From: an uncultured Caryophanales bacterium
GTDB taxonomy: Bacteria; Bacillota_I; Bacilli_A; RF39; UBA660
Direction: 5' to 3'
NCBI GenBank assembly: GCA_947571655.1
Contig: CANOYR010000004.1
Location: 31,624-95,623 of the forward strand
Length of the DNA stretch: 64,000 nt
The notes under the pieces are model-generated. The model did no database searches. It was not told where the DNA came from and saw only the letters and a list, made by a program, of their open reading frames with translations. This document shows positions 45,012-53,599 of this stretch, one piece after another. The first letter of the stretch is position 1, and the number at the start of each line of letters is the position of its first letter. Both the position numbers and the translations under genes were made by a program.

Positions 45012-45185
45012 ATGAAAGAAGCGACAGGTGAATTAAATATGACTGTAGTAACAATTATTGCCATTGGTGCAATTATTGCATTCTTCTGGTTTATGTGGCC
45101 ACAAATTAAGAATACTGTTACAGATCAATGGAACTCAATTAGTACAGATTGTAAAGATAATCCTGAAGAATGTGCACAAGGATAG
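45012..45185 (+). CDS. Flp-type pilin, 57 residues
   Basis: Too short for usual ORF cutoffs. ATG at 45012 follows AGGAGGGTAGAGAGT. The protein has a short polar leader with Glu (MKEATGELN), a hydrophobic helix (TVVTIIAIGAIIAFFWFMWP) and a polar tail with two Cys (TDCKDNPEECAQG). Size, composition and location after TadB/TadC match the Flp pilin subunit, the major fibre component. No classical prepilin cleavage Gly is obvious, so processing is uncertain. Confidence 0.7.
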   Translation: MKEATGELNMTVVTIIAIGAIIAFFWFMWPQIKNTVTDQWNSISTDCKDNPEECAQG

Positions 45186-45207
45186 TTAGGAATAGAGTGG
45201 TGATAGC

Positions 45208-45726
45208 ATGAGAGATGCAATCGGTGGAGTTTTTTCTCTTCAAATTATTGTAATATTTATGTTAATTGTAAATGGTTATTTAGCTTTTACTGTAAATTAT
45301 ACAAAAGCATTTCGAGTAAAAAATCAAATTATACAAATTATTGAACAACATGAGGGATTTACTGAAGATGCAAAAGAAAAAATTGATGAGTATATGCGTA
45401 AAACCAATTATGAACTTAGTGATGCCTATACTAGTTGGTGTCAAAGAAATGGCTTAGAAGTTTATCGTTCTTCTACGAATGGTGCTTTTTGTTATACTCG
45501 TTCTAAAGTTGATATTTCTGGGGGAAGTACCAATAAAAAGAACTATCAGGGTTCTTATTATTCTATTCAAACATTTGTAAATATTGATATTCCAGTAATT
45601 AATAAATTATTGCCATTTACTGCTGGCTTGTTTCGAGTTGGTGGGGAGACTTCTATGATTTTCTCATCAGGAAATAATAGTGAGGTAACTGACCAAGGTG
45701 GCGGTGGAATTATCGATCCATCTTAG
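45208..45726 (+). CDS. TadE-like pseudopilin
   Basis: 172 residues with an N-terminal helix (FSLQIIVIFMLIVNGYLAFTV) directly followed by a globular part of about 140 residues, the TadE/TadF plan. Two Cys (SWCQRNG and GAFCYTR) could pair. GAGTGGTGATAGC precedes ATG. It lies between the pilin and TadZ-like genes, so it is probably a minor component. The family match is by architecture only. Confidence 0.7.
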   Translation: MRDAIGGVFSLQIIVIFMLIVNGYLAFTVNYTKAFRVKNQIIQIIEQHEGFTEDAKEKIDEYMRKTNYELSDAYTSWCQRNGLEVYRSSTNGAFCYTRSKVDISGGSTNKKNYQGSYYSIQTFVNIDIPVINKLLPFTAGLFRVGGETSMIFSSGNNSEVTDQGGGGIIDPS

Positions 45727-45744
45727 TAAGAAAAGGTGATGTAG

Positions 45745-46752
45745 ATGAACGTAATTATAAGTAATGAAAGACAAGCAGAGCTTGCAAGCTTAGATATTGA
45801 AGTTATTAAATCTATTCATGGAACATTTGAATCTGATGAACTCATTCAAATGTTTTCTAACTTCTTTTTTGGAAGAATGATTTTAGATTTAACGGCACTT
45901 AAGAATTATCGAGATATTCGTAATTTACAAAAGCTTTCTATGTCTTTGGATGTTGAAAAAATTATTGTATTACTTCCAGATACTCCAGAATGTTTAGCTC
46001 CACAGTTTTTATCACGATTAATTTCGATGGGAATTTATAATTTTACAACAAATTTGGATGGTGTTAATTACTTGCTTCAAAATCCAAATACATATCGGGA
46101 TGTTGCTCATCTTCATCAAATTGATGATGGAAGTAGTGGTGCTGGGGCTGCCGCAGCTCCTGTTGTTACTCCTACTGGTAATAGTGAAGGTACAACACTT
46201 GTTAGTAATATTGTAAGTGGAGGTTCTTATATTTTAGGAATTAAGAATTTAACAGATCATGCAGGTGCTACGATGCTTTCTTATTTGTTAAAACAAGAGT
46301 TAATTCGTTTGGGAAGAAGTACAGTTGCGATTGAAGTTGGTCGTAGAGATTTTCTATATATTAGTGATAAAGAACTAGTTTCTACTACGAAGGATGGACT
46401 TGCTGCTGAGCTTTTGAAATATCGAAATGCTTCGGTTGTTCTTGTTGATTTGAATAGTGATGGGGATGTTAATCTTTGTTCAGATGTTATCTATTTAGTG
46501 GAGCCTTCTTCCATTAAATTAAATAAGATGATGAGAAAAGATCCTAGAACTTTCGAAAAATTGAAAGGAAAGAAGATTATTCTTTCTAAGAGTATGTTAA
46601 CGATGCAAGATATTACTGAATTTGAATATGAAGCAAAGACAAAAGTTTTCTTTAATTTGCCACCAATGGATGAGAGACAAGATAATTCTAATGTATTGCA
46701 AGATTTACTAAATCGTTTGGGAATTAGTACTTATACTGGTGGAATGATGTAA
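45745..46752 (+). CDS. TadZ/CpaE-like protein with degenerate P-loop
   Basis: 335 residues: an N-terminal receiver-like domain (VIISNERQAELASLDIEV, IIVLLPDTPE), a Gly/Ala linker and a C-terminal MinD/ParA-like domain. The usual GGxGKTT loop reads GIKNLTDHAGATML, missing the signature Lys, so ATP hydrolysis is doubtful. A deviant Asp region is VVLVDLNSDGD. TadZ localises the pilus machine at cell poles. Here it may act as a scaffold. Confidence 0.72.
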   Translation: MNVIISNERQAELASLDIEVIKSIHGTFESDELIQMFSNFFFGRMILDLTALKNYRDIRNLQKLSMSLDVEKIIVLLPDTPECLAPQFLSRLISMGIYNFTTNLDGVNYLLQNPNTYRDVAHLHQIDDGSSGAGAAAAPVVTPTGNSEGTTLVSNIVSGGSYILGIKNLTDHAGATMLSYLLKQELIRLGRSTVAIEVGRRDFLYISDKELVSTTKDGLAAELLKYRNASVVLVDLNSDGDVNLCSDVIYLVEPSSIKLNKMMRKDPRTFEKLKGKKIILSKSMLTMQDITEFEYEAKTKVFFNLPPMDERQDNSNVLQDLLNRLGISTYTGGMM

Positions 46753-46815
46753 GATTAAATCACAAGTTTTTTAAATCAATCTTTTGGGATTGTATCGTAA
46801 ATATCTGTCAAATTA

Positions 46816-46844
46816 TTGACGAATAGTAATTTTTACTATATAAT
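46816..46844 (+). promoter_or_regulatory. Strong promoter before the VirB2-like gene
   Basis: TTGACG, 17 bp, TATAAT, about 30 bp upstream of the start codon. Confidence 0.75.
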
Positions 46845-46873
46845 TGTTTTATGTGAAAAGAGGAGGAAGTATT

Positions 46874-47224
46874 ATGGATTTTGTACAACTATTAACGTGT
46901 CCAAAAGATTTAGTACCAATATTTAAGTTTTTAAAATTCGGTGTTTATCCTATTATTCAAATCGGTATCCCAATTATTTTAATTATTATGGGGTCAATTG
47001 ATTTAGGAAAAGCTGTATTATCTAGTGATGATAAAGAAATCAAGGGTGCAACTGGTAAGTTGATTAAAAGAGCTATTGCAGCTGTTGCTGTGTTCTTTAT
47101 CGCAACAATTGTTTCTCTATTGATGGGCTTATTTGGAACGTCAAATTCTGGAGTTTCTACTGAAACAGATGATGAAGCTGGAAATTGGGCTGATTGTTGG
47201 GGTGAATTAAAGAGAAATAGTTAA
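46874..47224 (+). CDS. Two-helix VirB2/TrbC-like membrane protein
   Basis: 116 residues with two hydrophobic helices (PIIQIGIPIILIIMGSIDLG and IAAVAVFFIATIVSLLMGL) separated by a Lys-rich loop, the topology of VirB2/TrbC pilins. ATG at 46874 follows AGAGGAGGAAGTATT. It has a strong promoter of its own, consistent with a high-copy subunit. A second fibre protein or a regulatory membrane protein are both possible. Confidence 0.6.
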   Translation: MDFVQLLTCPKDLVPIFKFLKFGVYPIIQIGIPIILIIMGSIDLGKAVLSSDDKEIKGATGKLIKRAIAAVAVFFIATIVSLLMGLFGTSNSGVSTETDDEAGNWADCWGELKRNS

Positions 47225-47266
47225 TTGAGATTGGAAAAGAGAGATATTGTCGTCTTTCTTTTTTTT

Positions 47267-47275
47267 TGTTATAAT
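47267..47275 (+). promoter_or_regulatory. Extended -10 promoter
   Basis: TGTTATAAT about 18 bp before the start codon of the next gene, preceded by a T run. Confidence 0.5.
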
Positions 47276-47292
47276 GGGTATGGAGGAAATGT

Positions 47293-48405
47293 ATGAAAGA
47301 GTTATTAAATGAGATAGGAATCAAAAAAATTGTTGTTACTGTTGGTATTATTGTTGCTATTGTAATTGTGATTATCTTTTGTTTAAAATTATATAATCGT
47401 ATGTTTGCTGGAACGAGTTATTCTAAGATAGAAACAATTATGGTAGATGCAGCAAAGGATTACTATCAAAAAAATCCTAAGTTATTGCCACAGATGTCTG
47501 GAGGAAATGTAACAATTGATGTTGGGAATTTGAAATCTTCTGGTCATATGAAGGATTTATCAGAGTATACCAAGAAACTCGATGGTTCTTTGTCTTGTAG
47601 TGGAAATGTTTCTGTTACGAATGTAAGCGGAAAGTATCGTTATACTCCAAATTTAAAATGTGGTGATCAGTATCAAACGGAGACATTAGTTGCGCATATT
47701 AGAAATTTGGAACCATTGAAAAGTTCGGGAGCAGGTCTTTATGAATTTAATGGTGGATATATTTTTCGTGGGGATACTCCGAATAATTTTGTAAAATTTT
47801 CTAATGATTTATGGAGTATTGTAAAAATCGAAGATAATTATATTTATTTGTTTTACCGAGGAAAGGGAGATTATGTTTCTGTTTGGGATGATCGTTTTAA
47901 TGTCGACAGAGGAGATAACAGTGGGATTAATACCTATTCAATTAGTCGTATCGCTACTTATTTAGATACGTTATATACCAATTCTGCTTTTTTAAATGAA
48001 GAAGCTAAGATGCTTCTAACTCCTTATTCTGTAGCGATTGGAAAACGTGATGAAAACGTGATGGCGAATGATGGAAGTATTGAAAAATCTGAAGTTTTAG
48101 AAAATAAATATTTGGGATTACTTCCTTTGTATGATGTTATTAATGCAAGCTTGGATGAATATTGTAATTCCGCTGCTTCTAGAAGTTGCTCTAATTATAA
48201 TTATTTTTCTTATATTATGGGTTCTTGGTGGACTGCTACTGCTGATTCTTCTACTACGCATCGGGCTTACAAAATTAATGGTGCTTCTATTTCTTCTTCT
48301 CCTACAGATACGGATTTAAGAGTTCGTCCAGTGGTAAGACTTGTGAATGATGCTTTATATGTTAGTGGAGATGGTACTGAAGAGAATCCTTATATTATTA
48401 AGTAA
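47293..48405 (+). CDS. TM-anchored protein with pilin-like head and DUF6273-like domain (paralogue B)
   Basis: 370 residues: helix VVTVGIIVAIVIVIIFCLKLY, then a domain with DAAKDYYQKNPKLLP and SGGNVTIDVGNLKSSGHM, Cys at SLSCSG and NLKCGDQ, then a DUF6273-like C-terminus (FVKFSNDLWSIVKIED, YIMGSWWTAT, RVRPVVRLVN). The same features appear in the gene at 34588, so these are paralogues lying at both ends of the locus. The ATG follows TATGGAGGAAATGT. Probable minor pilus or adhesin component. Confidence 0.7.
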   Translation: MKELLNEIGIKKIVVTVGIIVAIVIVIIFCLKLYNRMFAGTSYSKIETIMVDAAKDYYQKNPKLLPQMSGGNVTIDVGNLKSSGHMKDLSEYTKKLDGSLSCSGNVSVTNVSGKYRYTPNLKCGDQYQTETLVAHIRNLEPLKSSGAGLYEFNGGYIFRGDTPNNFVKFSNDLWSIVKIEDNYIYLFYRGKGDYVSVWDDRFNVDRGDNSGINTYSISRIATYLDTLYTNSAFLNEEAKMLLTPYSVAIGKRDENVMANDGSIEKSEVLENKYLGLLPLYDVINASLDEYCNSAASRSCSNYNYFSYIMGSWWTATADSSTTHRAYKINGASISSSPTDTDLRVRPVVRLVNDALYVSGDGTEENPYIIK

Positions 48406-48459
48406 TTGTACTTTATTCTTTTCTAGGAAAATATATTATATATCAAAGGGGTGTTCGTG

Positions 48460-49269
48460 ATGAAAAAAATAGAGTATTCAAGTTTTATTTATTTGTTGTT
48501 TGGAATTTCAGGTACTTTGATTGTAGGAGGAATTCTTCTTTCTTTTTTTGGTCCTTTCTCTTATTTTTCTTTTCGAAAGAATCAGATGCAGAATTTAAAA
48601 AATTCTTCTACACAAACAGTGGTTCCTACTCCAACTCCTACAGAGAATAACGATGAGAATTTGGAAAGTACACCTTCTAGTAATCCAGCGGAAACTCCCA
48701 ATGTTTCTAATCCAAGTCCTTCTTCTATTCCTGTGATTCCTATTCCAACTCCAGATTCTTCTATTAATAATCAAAGTCCTGGAATGGAAGAGGAAGGTCA
48801 TGCAGTGGTTCAATATTTTGAGCAAGGGTATCAACAAATAGAGGCGGTTAATTCTGAAGATCCTTCTTTTTTAGAAAAAGCGAAAGCTACATTTACTGGG
48901 ATTGTCGATTTTATTTTTTATGAAAAAGAGATTCAGGGGTATACATTTCAAGGACTTACTAATTCTGTAAAACTTAAAGTAATTGCTTTGGCTTTGAAGA
49001 TTGATTATGGAATTGATCAGTATTTTCCTAATTATAAAGAGGTAATCAAGGATAAGTATTCTTCTTTTAAGGGGAAGTTGGCTGTAAAATATCTTGAAGT
49101 TACAAAGAGTCTTTGTGAAACTGTTGGAGATGTTACTTGTAATCAGGCCAAAAGTGATTTTGAAGCAATGAAGAATAGTTTTGGTTTTACTTGGAGTTTA
49201 TTAAAAGAATTGGCAACAGCAGGAAGAGAAAAAATTTCTGATTTTTATTTAAATTGGCGTAATTCTTGA
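48460..49269 (+). CDS. TM-anchored protein with Pro/Thr linker
   Basis: 269 residues: N-terminal helix (FIYLLFGISGTLIVGGILLS), a linker with PTPTPTENNDEN and PSPSSIPVIPIPTP, and a helical C-terminal part with Cys at SLCETVGDVTCNQA. ATG at 48460 follows AAAGGGGTG. It closes the Tad-like cluster. The linker is like those of the lipoprotein at 3061 and the surface protein at 4188, probably spanning the wall. No family is recognised. Confidence 0.6.
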   Translation: MKKIEYSSFIYLLFGISGTLIVGGILLSFFGPFSYFSFRKNQMQNLKNSSTQTVVPTPTPTENNDENLESTPSSNPAETPNVSNPSPSSIPVIPIPTPDSSINNQSPGMEEEGHAVVQYFEQGYQQIEAVNSEDPSFLEKAKATFTGIVDFIFYEKEIQGYTFQGLTNSVKLKVIALALKIDYGIDQYFPNYKEVIKDKYSSFKGKLAVKYLEVTKSLCETVGDVTCNQAKSDFEAMKNSFGFTWSLLKELATAGREKISDFYLNWRNS

Positions 49270-49353
49270 TTTTTTTAAATTTTTTGAATATTTTAAAATG
49301 AAAATTCAATACTAATAATGACTCTAGAATAATAAAATAAACTAGGTGGTAGT

Positions 49354-49575
49354 ATGACTCGAATTTTCTTTTTTTTGCTTGGATTTGGATTGATGGTAAT
49401 TGGTTTTACTTATATTATTACTTATTTGAATTTACTTACCTTTGGATATAGTTTTCAAGAGTATTTATTATTTATTTCTAGAAGATTGGAGTGTTATTTT
49501 GCCTTGTTTGGATTTTTAATGGTAAGTGCAGTGATTTTATTGGATGGGAGAGGTTATCATGGTTTATATTTATGA
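49354..49575 (+). CDS. Small two-helix membrane protein
   Basis: The 73-residue protein holds two hydrophobic segments (FFFLLGFGLMVIGFTYIITY and LFGFLMVSAVILLDG). ACTAGGTGGTAGT precedes ATG. Its stop lies inside the next gene's start region, so the two overlap by 17 bp and are coupled. Unknown function. Confidence 0.65.
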   Translation: MTRIFFFLLGFGLMVIGFTYIITYLNLLTFGYSFQEYLLFISRRLECYFALFGFLMVSAVILLDGRGYHGLYL

Positions 49576-50212
49576 TATTTTAGTAAATTTTAATGATTCT
49601 TATCTTTTGGATTTTTTTGAATGGAATCTAAATGATGAAATAGAAAATATAAAGAAGGTACGTCTTTATAGAGTTTCTACAACTTGTATGGACGAACTCG
49701 TTAAGAATCAGGTTTGTGTTTCTTCTTCTTTTTTAGCTGAAATTTATAAAACGTGTGAAGTATATACTAAGAATAGTATTAAAACGTTTGCTTATGTTTG
49801 TCTTTTTTCTGATGGATCTAGAGTGATTGCGATTGAATGGGACTCTCGTGGATTTAGTCGAGCAAAGAGTCGATTGATTTTAGAAGAGGAAGAAGATATT
49901 TTGGAAATCGCATTTGATACGGATGTTTATGATCTTTCTTATCATTGTGTATGCTTGGAAGATGTTCGTTTCTTTTTAACCCGAAAGGAGTTAAAGATGA
50001 GGAAGTATTTGATTTCTGAAATCGAGGATGCTTATCAAAGAAAAAAGTATGAAAAATTAAAATTTTTATATGAAGAGTATTTTGAAAAGAAGATTCATAG
50101 TTATCGACAAATGAAGGAGGAATTAATTTCTAGTATGAGGATGTTTTTAGATTCGAAGCATCTTTCTTTATATGAGGTGTTAAAGCTTTCTCATAAGAAG
50201 AAAACAGTATAA
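49559..50212 (+). CDS. DUF3603-family protein
   Basis: 217 residues from ATG at 49559 (site GGGAGAGGTTATC). MVYIYDILVNFNDSYLLDFFEWNLND and KVRLYRVS match the start of DUF3603 proteins, which are short soluble Firmicutes proteins of unknown role. The C-terminal half is helical and charged. It overlaps the preceding small gene and is convergent with trpS. Confidence 0.8.
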   Translation: MVYIYDILVNFNDSYLLDFFEWNLNDEIENIKKVRLYRVSTTCMDELVKNQVCVSSSFLAEIYKTCEVYTKNSIKTFAYVCLFSDGSRVIAIEWDSRGFSRAKSRLILEEEEDILEIAFDTDVYDLSYHCVCLEDVRFFLTRKELKMRKYLISEIEDAYQRKKYEKLKFLYEEYFEKKIHSYRQMKEELISSMRMFLDSKHLSLYEVLKLSHKKKTV

Positions 50213-50224
50213 AGAAAAAGAACT

Positions 50225-51235
50225 TTACAGTTCTTCATAGTTAATATTCATTTGTGTTTTTACATTTTTTATGGTAGTTTCTGCTCTTTTTTTGGCAGAA
50301 AGTGTTCCTTTTTCTAAAATTTGTTTAACTTCTTCTGGATGTTTTAAGTAATAAGATCTCTTTTCTTTGATTGGTTTTAGAAATTCATTCATTTTTTCAA
50401 TGAGTTCTTTTTTGCAAGCGACACATCCACGTGTTCCTTTTTTGCATTCTTTACATACGATTTCTAAATTTTTATTTTTAATTAGTTTGTGATAGTAATA
50501 AACCATACAGATTTCTGGATTGGCAGGATCATCTTTTTTAATTTTTTTAGAATCTGTTTTTGCGTTCATGATTTTTTTAGAGATTGTTTCTTCGTTATCA
50601 GCTAAATAGATAGCATTTCCTAAAGATTTTCCCATTTTTTCATTTCCATCTAATCCTTTAATTCTAGGAGTGGGAGATAGAAGTGCCTCTGGTTCTTTTA
50701 ATGTTTCTCCATAGATATGATTGAATTTTCGAACGATTTCTCTACATTGTTCAATTAGTGGGAGTTGATCTTCTCCAACAGGGATTAATTCTCCAGAAAA
50801 AGCAGTGATATCTGCGGCTTGACTGACTGGGTATCCTACGAAACCATAGGTAACGCTTTCTCCCTCGTTCCCAAATAATGCTTTTTTTTGGGCAATTTCT
50901 GTTTTTACTGTTGGATTTCTATAAAGTCTTGCGATGGTAACTAGATTTGAGTAAAATACTGTGAGTTCTGCAATTTCTGAAATTTTTGATTGGATGAAAA
51001 GATTTGTTTTTTCTGGATCAATTCCAATAGATAATAGGTCAATTGCTAATTCTTTTACGTTTTTTCTCACTTTTTCTGGGTTGTTAAAGTTGTCAGTTAA
51101 TGCTTGAACATCTGCAATTTCTAAGAAAAACTCATAATCATTTTGAAGTTTTAACCAATTTTGACATGCTCCAAAGTAGTGTCCCAAATGAAGATTTCCT
51201 GTTGGTCTGATTCCAGTTAAAATTGTTTTTTTCAT
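50225..51235 (-). CDS. trpS: Tryptophanyl-tRNA synthetase
   Basis: 336-residue class Ic synthetase charging tRNA-Trp. Signatures are HLGH (residues 16-19, in PTGNLHLGHY) and KMGKSLGN (around residue 200). A Cys cluster CKECKKGTRGCVACKK near 280 could be a zinc site, which many TrpRS lack. AAGGAAGTGATTTT precedes ATG on the minus strand. No T-box is seen in the 200 bp upstream, unlike asnS and ileS. Confidence 0.96.
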   Translation of the reverse strand: MKKTILTGIRPTGNLHLGHYFGACQNWLKLQNDYEFFLEIADVQALTDNFNNPEKVRKNVKELAIDLLSIGIDPEKTNLFIQSKISEIAELTVFYSNLVTIARLYRNPTVKTEIAQKKALFGNEGESVTYGFVGYPVSQAADITAFSGELIPVGEDQLPLIEQCREIVRKFNHIYGETLKEPEALLSPTPRIKGLDGNEKMGKSLGNAIYLADNEETISKKIMNAKTDSKKIKKDDPANPEICMVYYYHKLIKNKNLEIVCKECKKGTRGCVACKKELIEKMNEFLKPIKEKRSYYLKHPEEVKQILEKGTLSAKKRAETTIKNVKTQMNINYEEL

Positions 51236-51468
51236 AAAATCACTTCCTTTTATTATTTTATCATGAAAGTTTTACAAAATGAATAGAAAATACTAGAATA
51301 AGTTTCATTAAAGAGTAAGGAAGTTTTCTATCTTCAAAGTTTTGGAATTTATCAATTAGAAGACTTTATTCTTTATAAAAAGGAAAAGAAAAAATTTTAC
51401 TGTATTTAACTCGATTTTTTTGTATAATTTTTTAGTTTTTGAACATTCTACAAGTAAGGAGGAAATTT

Positions 51469-52005
51469 ATGAAAAAGAAATTGTTACTCTTCTTTGGAAT
51501 CTTTTTGCTTGTAGGATGTCAGCAGATGATGAATACGCCTACGAAACAGGTCGAGGAATTTTTAAGTAAGTATCAAACGATGGATAAAAAAGTAATGGAT
51601 CAACTGGATGAAGTGATTGATTCTGCAGGAACTATGACAAAGGAACAAAAGGAAAAATATCGCGATCTTATGAAAAAACAATATAAAAATTTATCTTATA
51701 AAATTAAAGAGGATACAGAAGATGGAGATGAGGCAACTGTTGAAGTTGAAATTGAAGTCTATGATTACGCTACAGCTATCAAAAATGCAGAGTCATATTT
51801 ACTTACGCATAAGGAAGAATTTTTAGATGAAGAGGAAGAAGTAGATGATGAAAAATTTATGGATTATAAATTATCTGAAATTGATAACGTAAAAGATAAA
51901 GTAAAATATACGCTTCATTTTGTATTAGAAAAGAAAGATAAAGAATGGGAAGTAGAGGATATTACAGATATTGATCGACAGAAATTACATGGATTATATT
52001 CATAA
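51469..52005 (+). CDS. Small lipoprotein
   Basis: 178 residues from ATG at 51469 (site AAGGAGGAAATTT), with signal peptide LLLFFGIFLLVGCQQM and a mature alpha/beta domain (QVEEFLSKYQTMDKKVMDQL, then EVEIEVYDYATAIKNAESYL). It resembles DUF4878/DUF5105-type lipoproteins, which have a small NTF2-like or cystatin-like fold. The role is unknown. It ends in a terminator that overlaps the end of the next gene. Confidence 0.75.
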   Translation: MKKKLLLFFGIFLLVGCQQMMNTPTKQVEEFLSKYQTMDKKVMDQLDEVIDSAGTMTKEQKEKYRDLMKKQYKNLSYKIKEDTEDGDEATVEVEIEVYDYATAIKNAESYLLTHKEEFLDEEEEVDDEKFMDYKLSEIDNVKDKVKYTLHFVLEKKDKEWEVEDITDIDRQKLHGLYS

Positions 52006-52046
52006 AAAAATCACTGTTTATTTTTTAGACAGTGATTTTTCTTTTT
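52005..52046. terminator. Bidirectional terminator, overlapping the end of the convergent gene
   Basis: AAAATCACTGT and ACAGTGATTTTT stem with A and T flanks. The stop of the minus-strand gene (52018) lies inside it. Confidence 0.88.
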
Positions 52047-53442
52047 GTATTTGGGAATTTTCTTGTTGAAAGTATTCTATATTATTTTCAAGAATTGTTA
52101 GTAGTTCTTGATTTTCTTTATTTGTTTTTAATTCTTTTTTCTTGAAATCGTAATTTTCATATTGTTTTTTTAATTTTGAATCGTGATATTTTAACTGTAG
52201 TTGTTGAAAAAATTGATTTTCTATTTGTTCATAGTCTTTTAAATATTTGAATCTAATTTCTTCTTTGTTTTGAATTTCTTGTTCTATCATTTCGTTTTCT
52301 AAAATATAAAGGCTATATTTTTTATTTAAGGCGATTAGGTAAAATAAGTCTTCTTTGTCGTATTTTTCTTTTTTTTCTAGTATGTTTTTAAAAAGATTAC
52401 AATTGATTTTTAGAATCGCAGTTCTTAATAGTTTTTGATCTTCGTCCTGAAAATTTTCTATTTCCTCTTTAAAATATCCATGATATAAATCTATTGTATG
52501 CATAATTTTATGTGCTTCTATTTCTTTTCCTTTTCCTTTAAATAATTTATAAAAATCTTTTTGATTTTGATTAAAAGAAAGGGTAGTTAATGTTTCTTGA
52601 AATTTGTAGTTTTTATTTGGTAAAAAAGAAAGTTCTAATAGATATAAAAAATCGAAGTTTGGAGTATCTATTTGATATTCAGGATTTATTTTTTGTGATT
52701 GAATATAGGCAATGTACTCGTCTAAACAGATGGTTCTAAGAGGAGAGGGAATTGTTTTTTGAGCATATTCAATAGGTTCTTCCCAGACACTTTGTTTTGT
52801 TTTTGTTTTTGAGGTGTCGATACAAGAACCCTGTAATAAGTGTGATTCTTCGTGAGCTTTGGTAATTTCGTAGTAATCACTATCAGAGTCTTCTAGAAAA
52901 ATCATGGTTTGAGTAGATGCTTCATAATTTGCGAAATAGGGAACTTCTAGTACTGGAATTCTTGTGTCTTTTAAAATTTCTTGTTCTGAAAGATTGCAGG
53001 CTACATTTTCTAAATTAATGTCATATTGAGAATTCATAAGGTTAATAAAATCTTTGTGGGTGTTTAGAATTTCTTTTAATTCTGTATCTGAAAATGTTGT
53101 TAGATAAGATAATTCTGGATGTTCTTTTAAGTAAATGATATTATTTTCTTTGATTTTTAAGAATGCGTTTTCCCAAGAAATTGTATTTGTTTCCTTTTGA
53201 TAGATTGAATTTTTTCTGTGGGTATTGTTTATGTCTGTTTGCCAAGAACTATCTTTTAATAAATATTCGATTTCTCCATAGGAAATATCTGGATTTTCAA
53301 ATTGAATTTCGTTTAAATCTTCGATTGTTTCCTTTTTATTTTTTTTCTCTGTTTGATTTTTTTCTTTTGCCATAACAATCGATGGTGTTGTTAAACTAAT
53401 GGCTGTAGTAAGAGCTAGAAGGTAAATTTTGAGATTTTTCAT
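52018..53442 (-). CDS. Secreted zinc-protease-like protein (HEXXH)
   Basis: 474 residues with a signal peptide (IYLLALTTAISLTTPSIVMA). A zincin motif HEESHLLQG lies near residue 195 (AHEESHLLQGSC), followed by a second Glu region (WEEPIEYAQ) that could provide the third ligand. The C-terminal half is Lys/Glu-rich and coiled. The motif suggests a metallopeptidase, but no known family is matched, so activity is inference. AAAGGAAAAACC precedes ATG. It stands alone. Confidence 0.65.
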   Translation of the reverse strand: MKNLKIYLLALTTAISLTTPSIVMAKEKNQTEKKNKKETIEDLNEIQFENPDISYGEIEYLLKDSSWQTDINNTHRKNSIYQKETNTISWENAFLKIKENNIIYLKEHPELSYLTTFSDTELKEILNTHKDFINLMNSQYDINLENVACNLSEQEILKDTRIPVLEVPYFANYEASTQTMIFLEDSDSDYYEITKAHEESHLLQGSCIDTSKTKTKQSVWEEPIEYAQKTIPSPLRTICLDEYIAYIQSQKINPEYQIDTPNFDFLYLLELSFLPNKNYKFQETLTTLSFNQNQKDFYKLFKGKGKEIEAHKIMHTIDLYHGYFKEEIENFQDEDQKLLRTAILKINCNLFKNILEKKEKYDKEDLFYLIALNKKYSLYILENEMIEQEIQNKEEIRFKYLKDYEQIENQFFQQLQLKYHDSKLKKQYENYDFKKKELKTNKENQELLTILENNIEYFQQENSQIQKEKSLSKK

Positions 53443-53599
53443 GGTTTTTCCTTTCTTTTATAGATTCTGATTTTAACATATTCTATAGAAAATGTAAAGT
53501 TTATAAGTAGAAGAGTGTTATTTCTAAAAAATTTGATTTTATAAAACTTCTAAAAGACAAAATGAATTTAAAAGATTAAGTTTACAACCAAATGAAATA

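Noticed and set aside
51240..51440. T-box leader upstream of trpS
   Set aside because: No T-box core, specifier stem or terminator hairpin is found before trpS.
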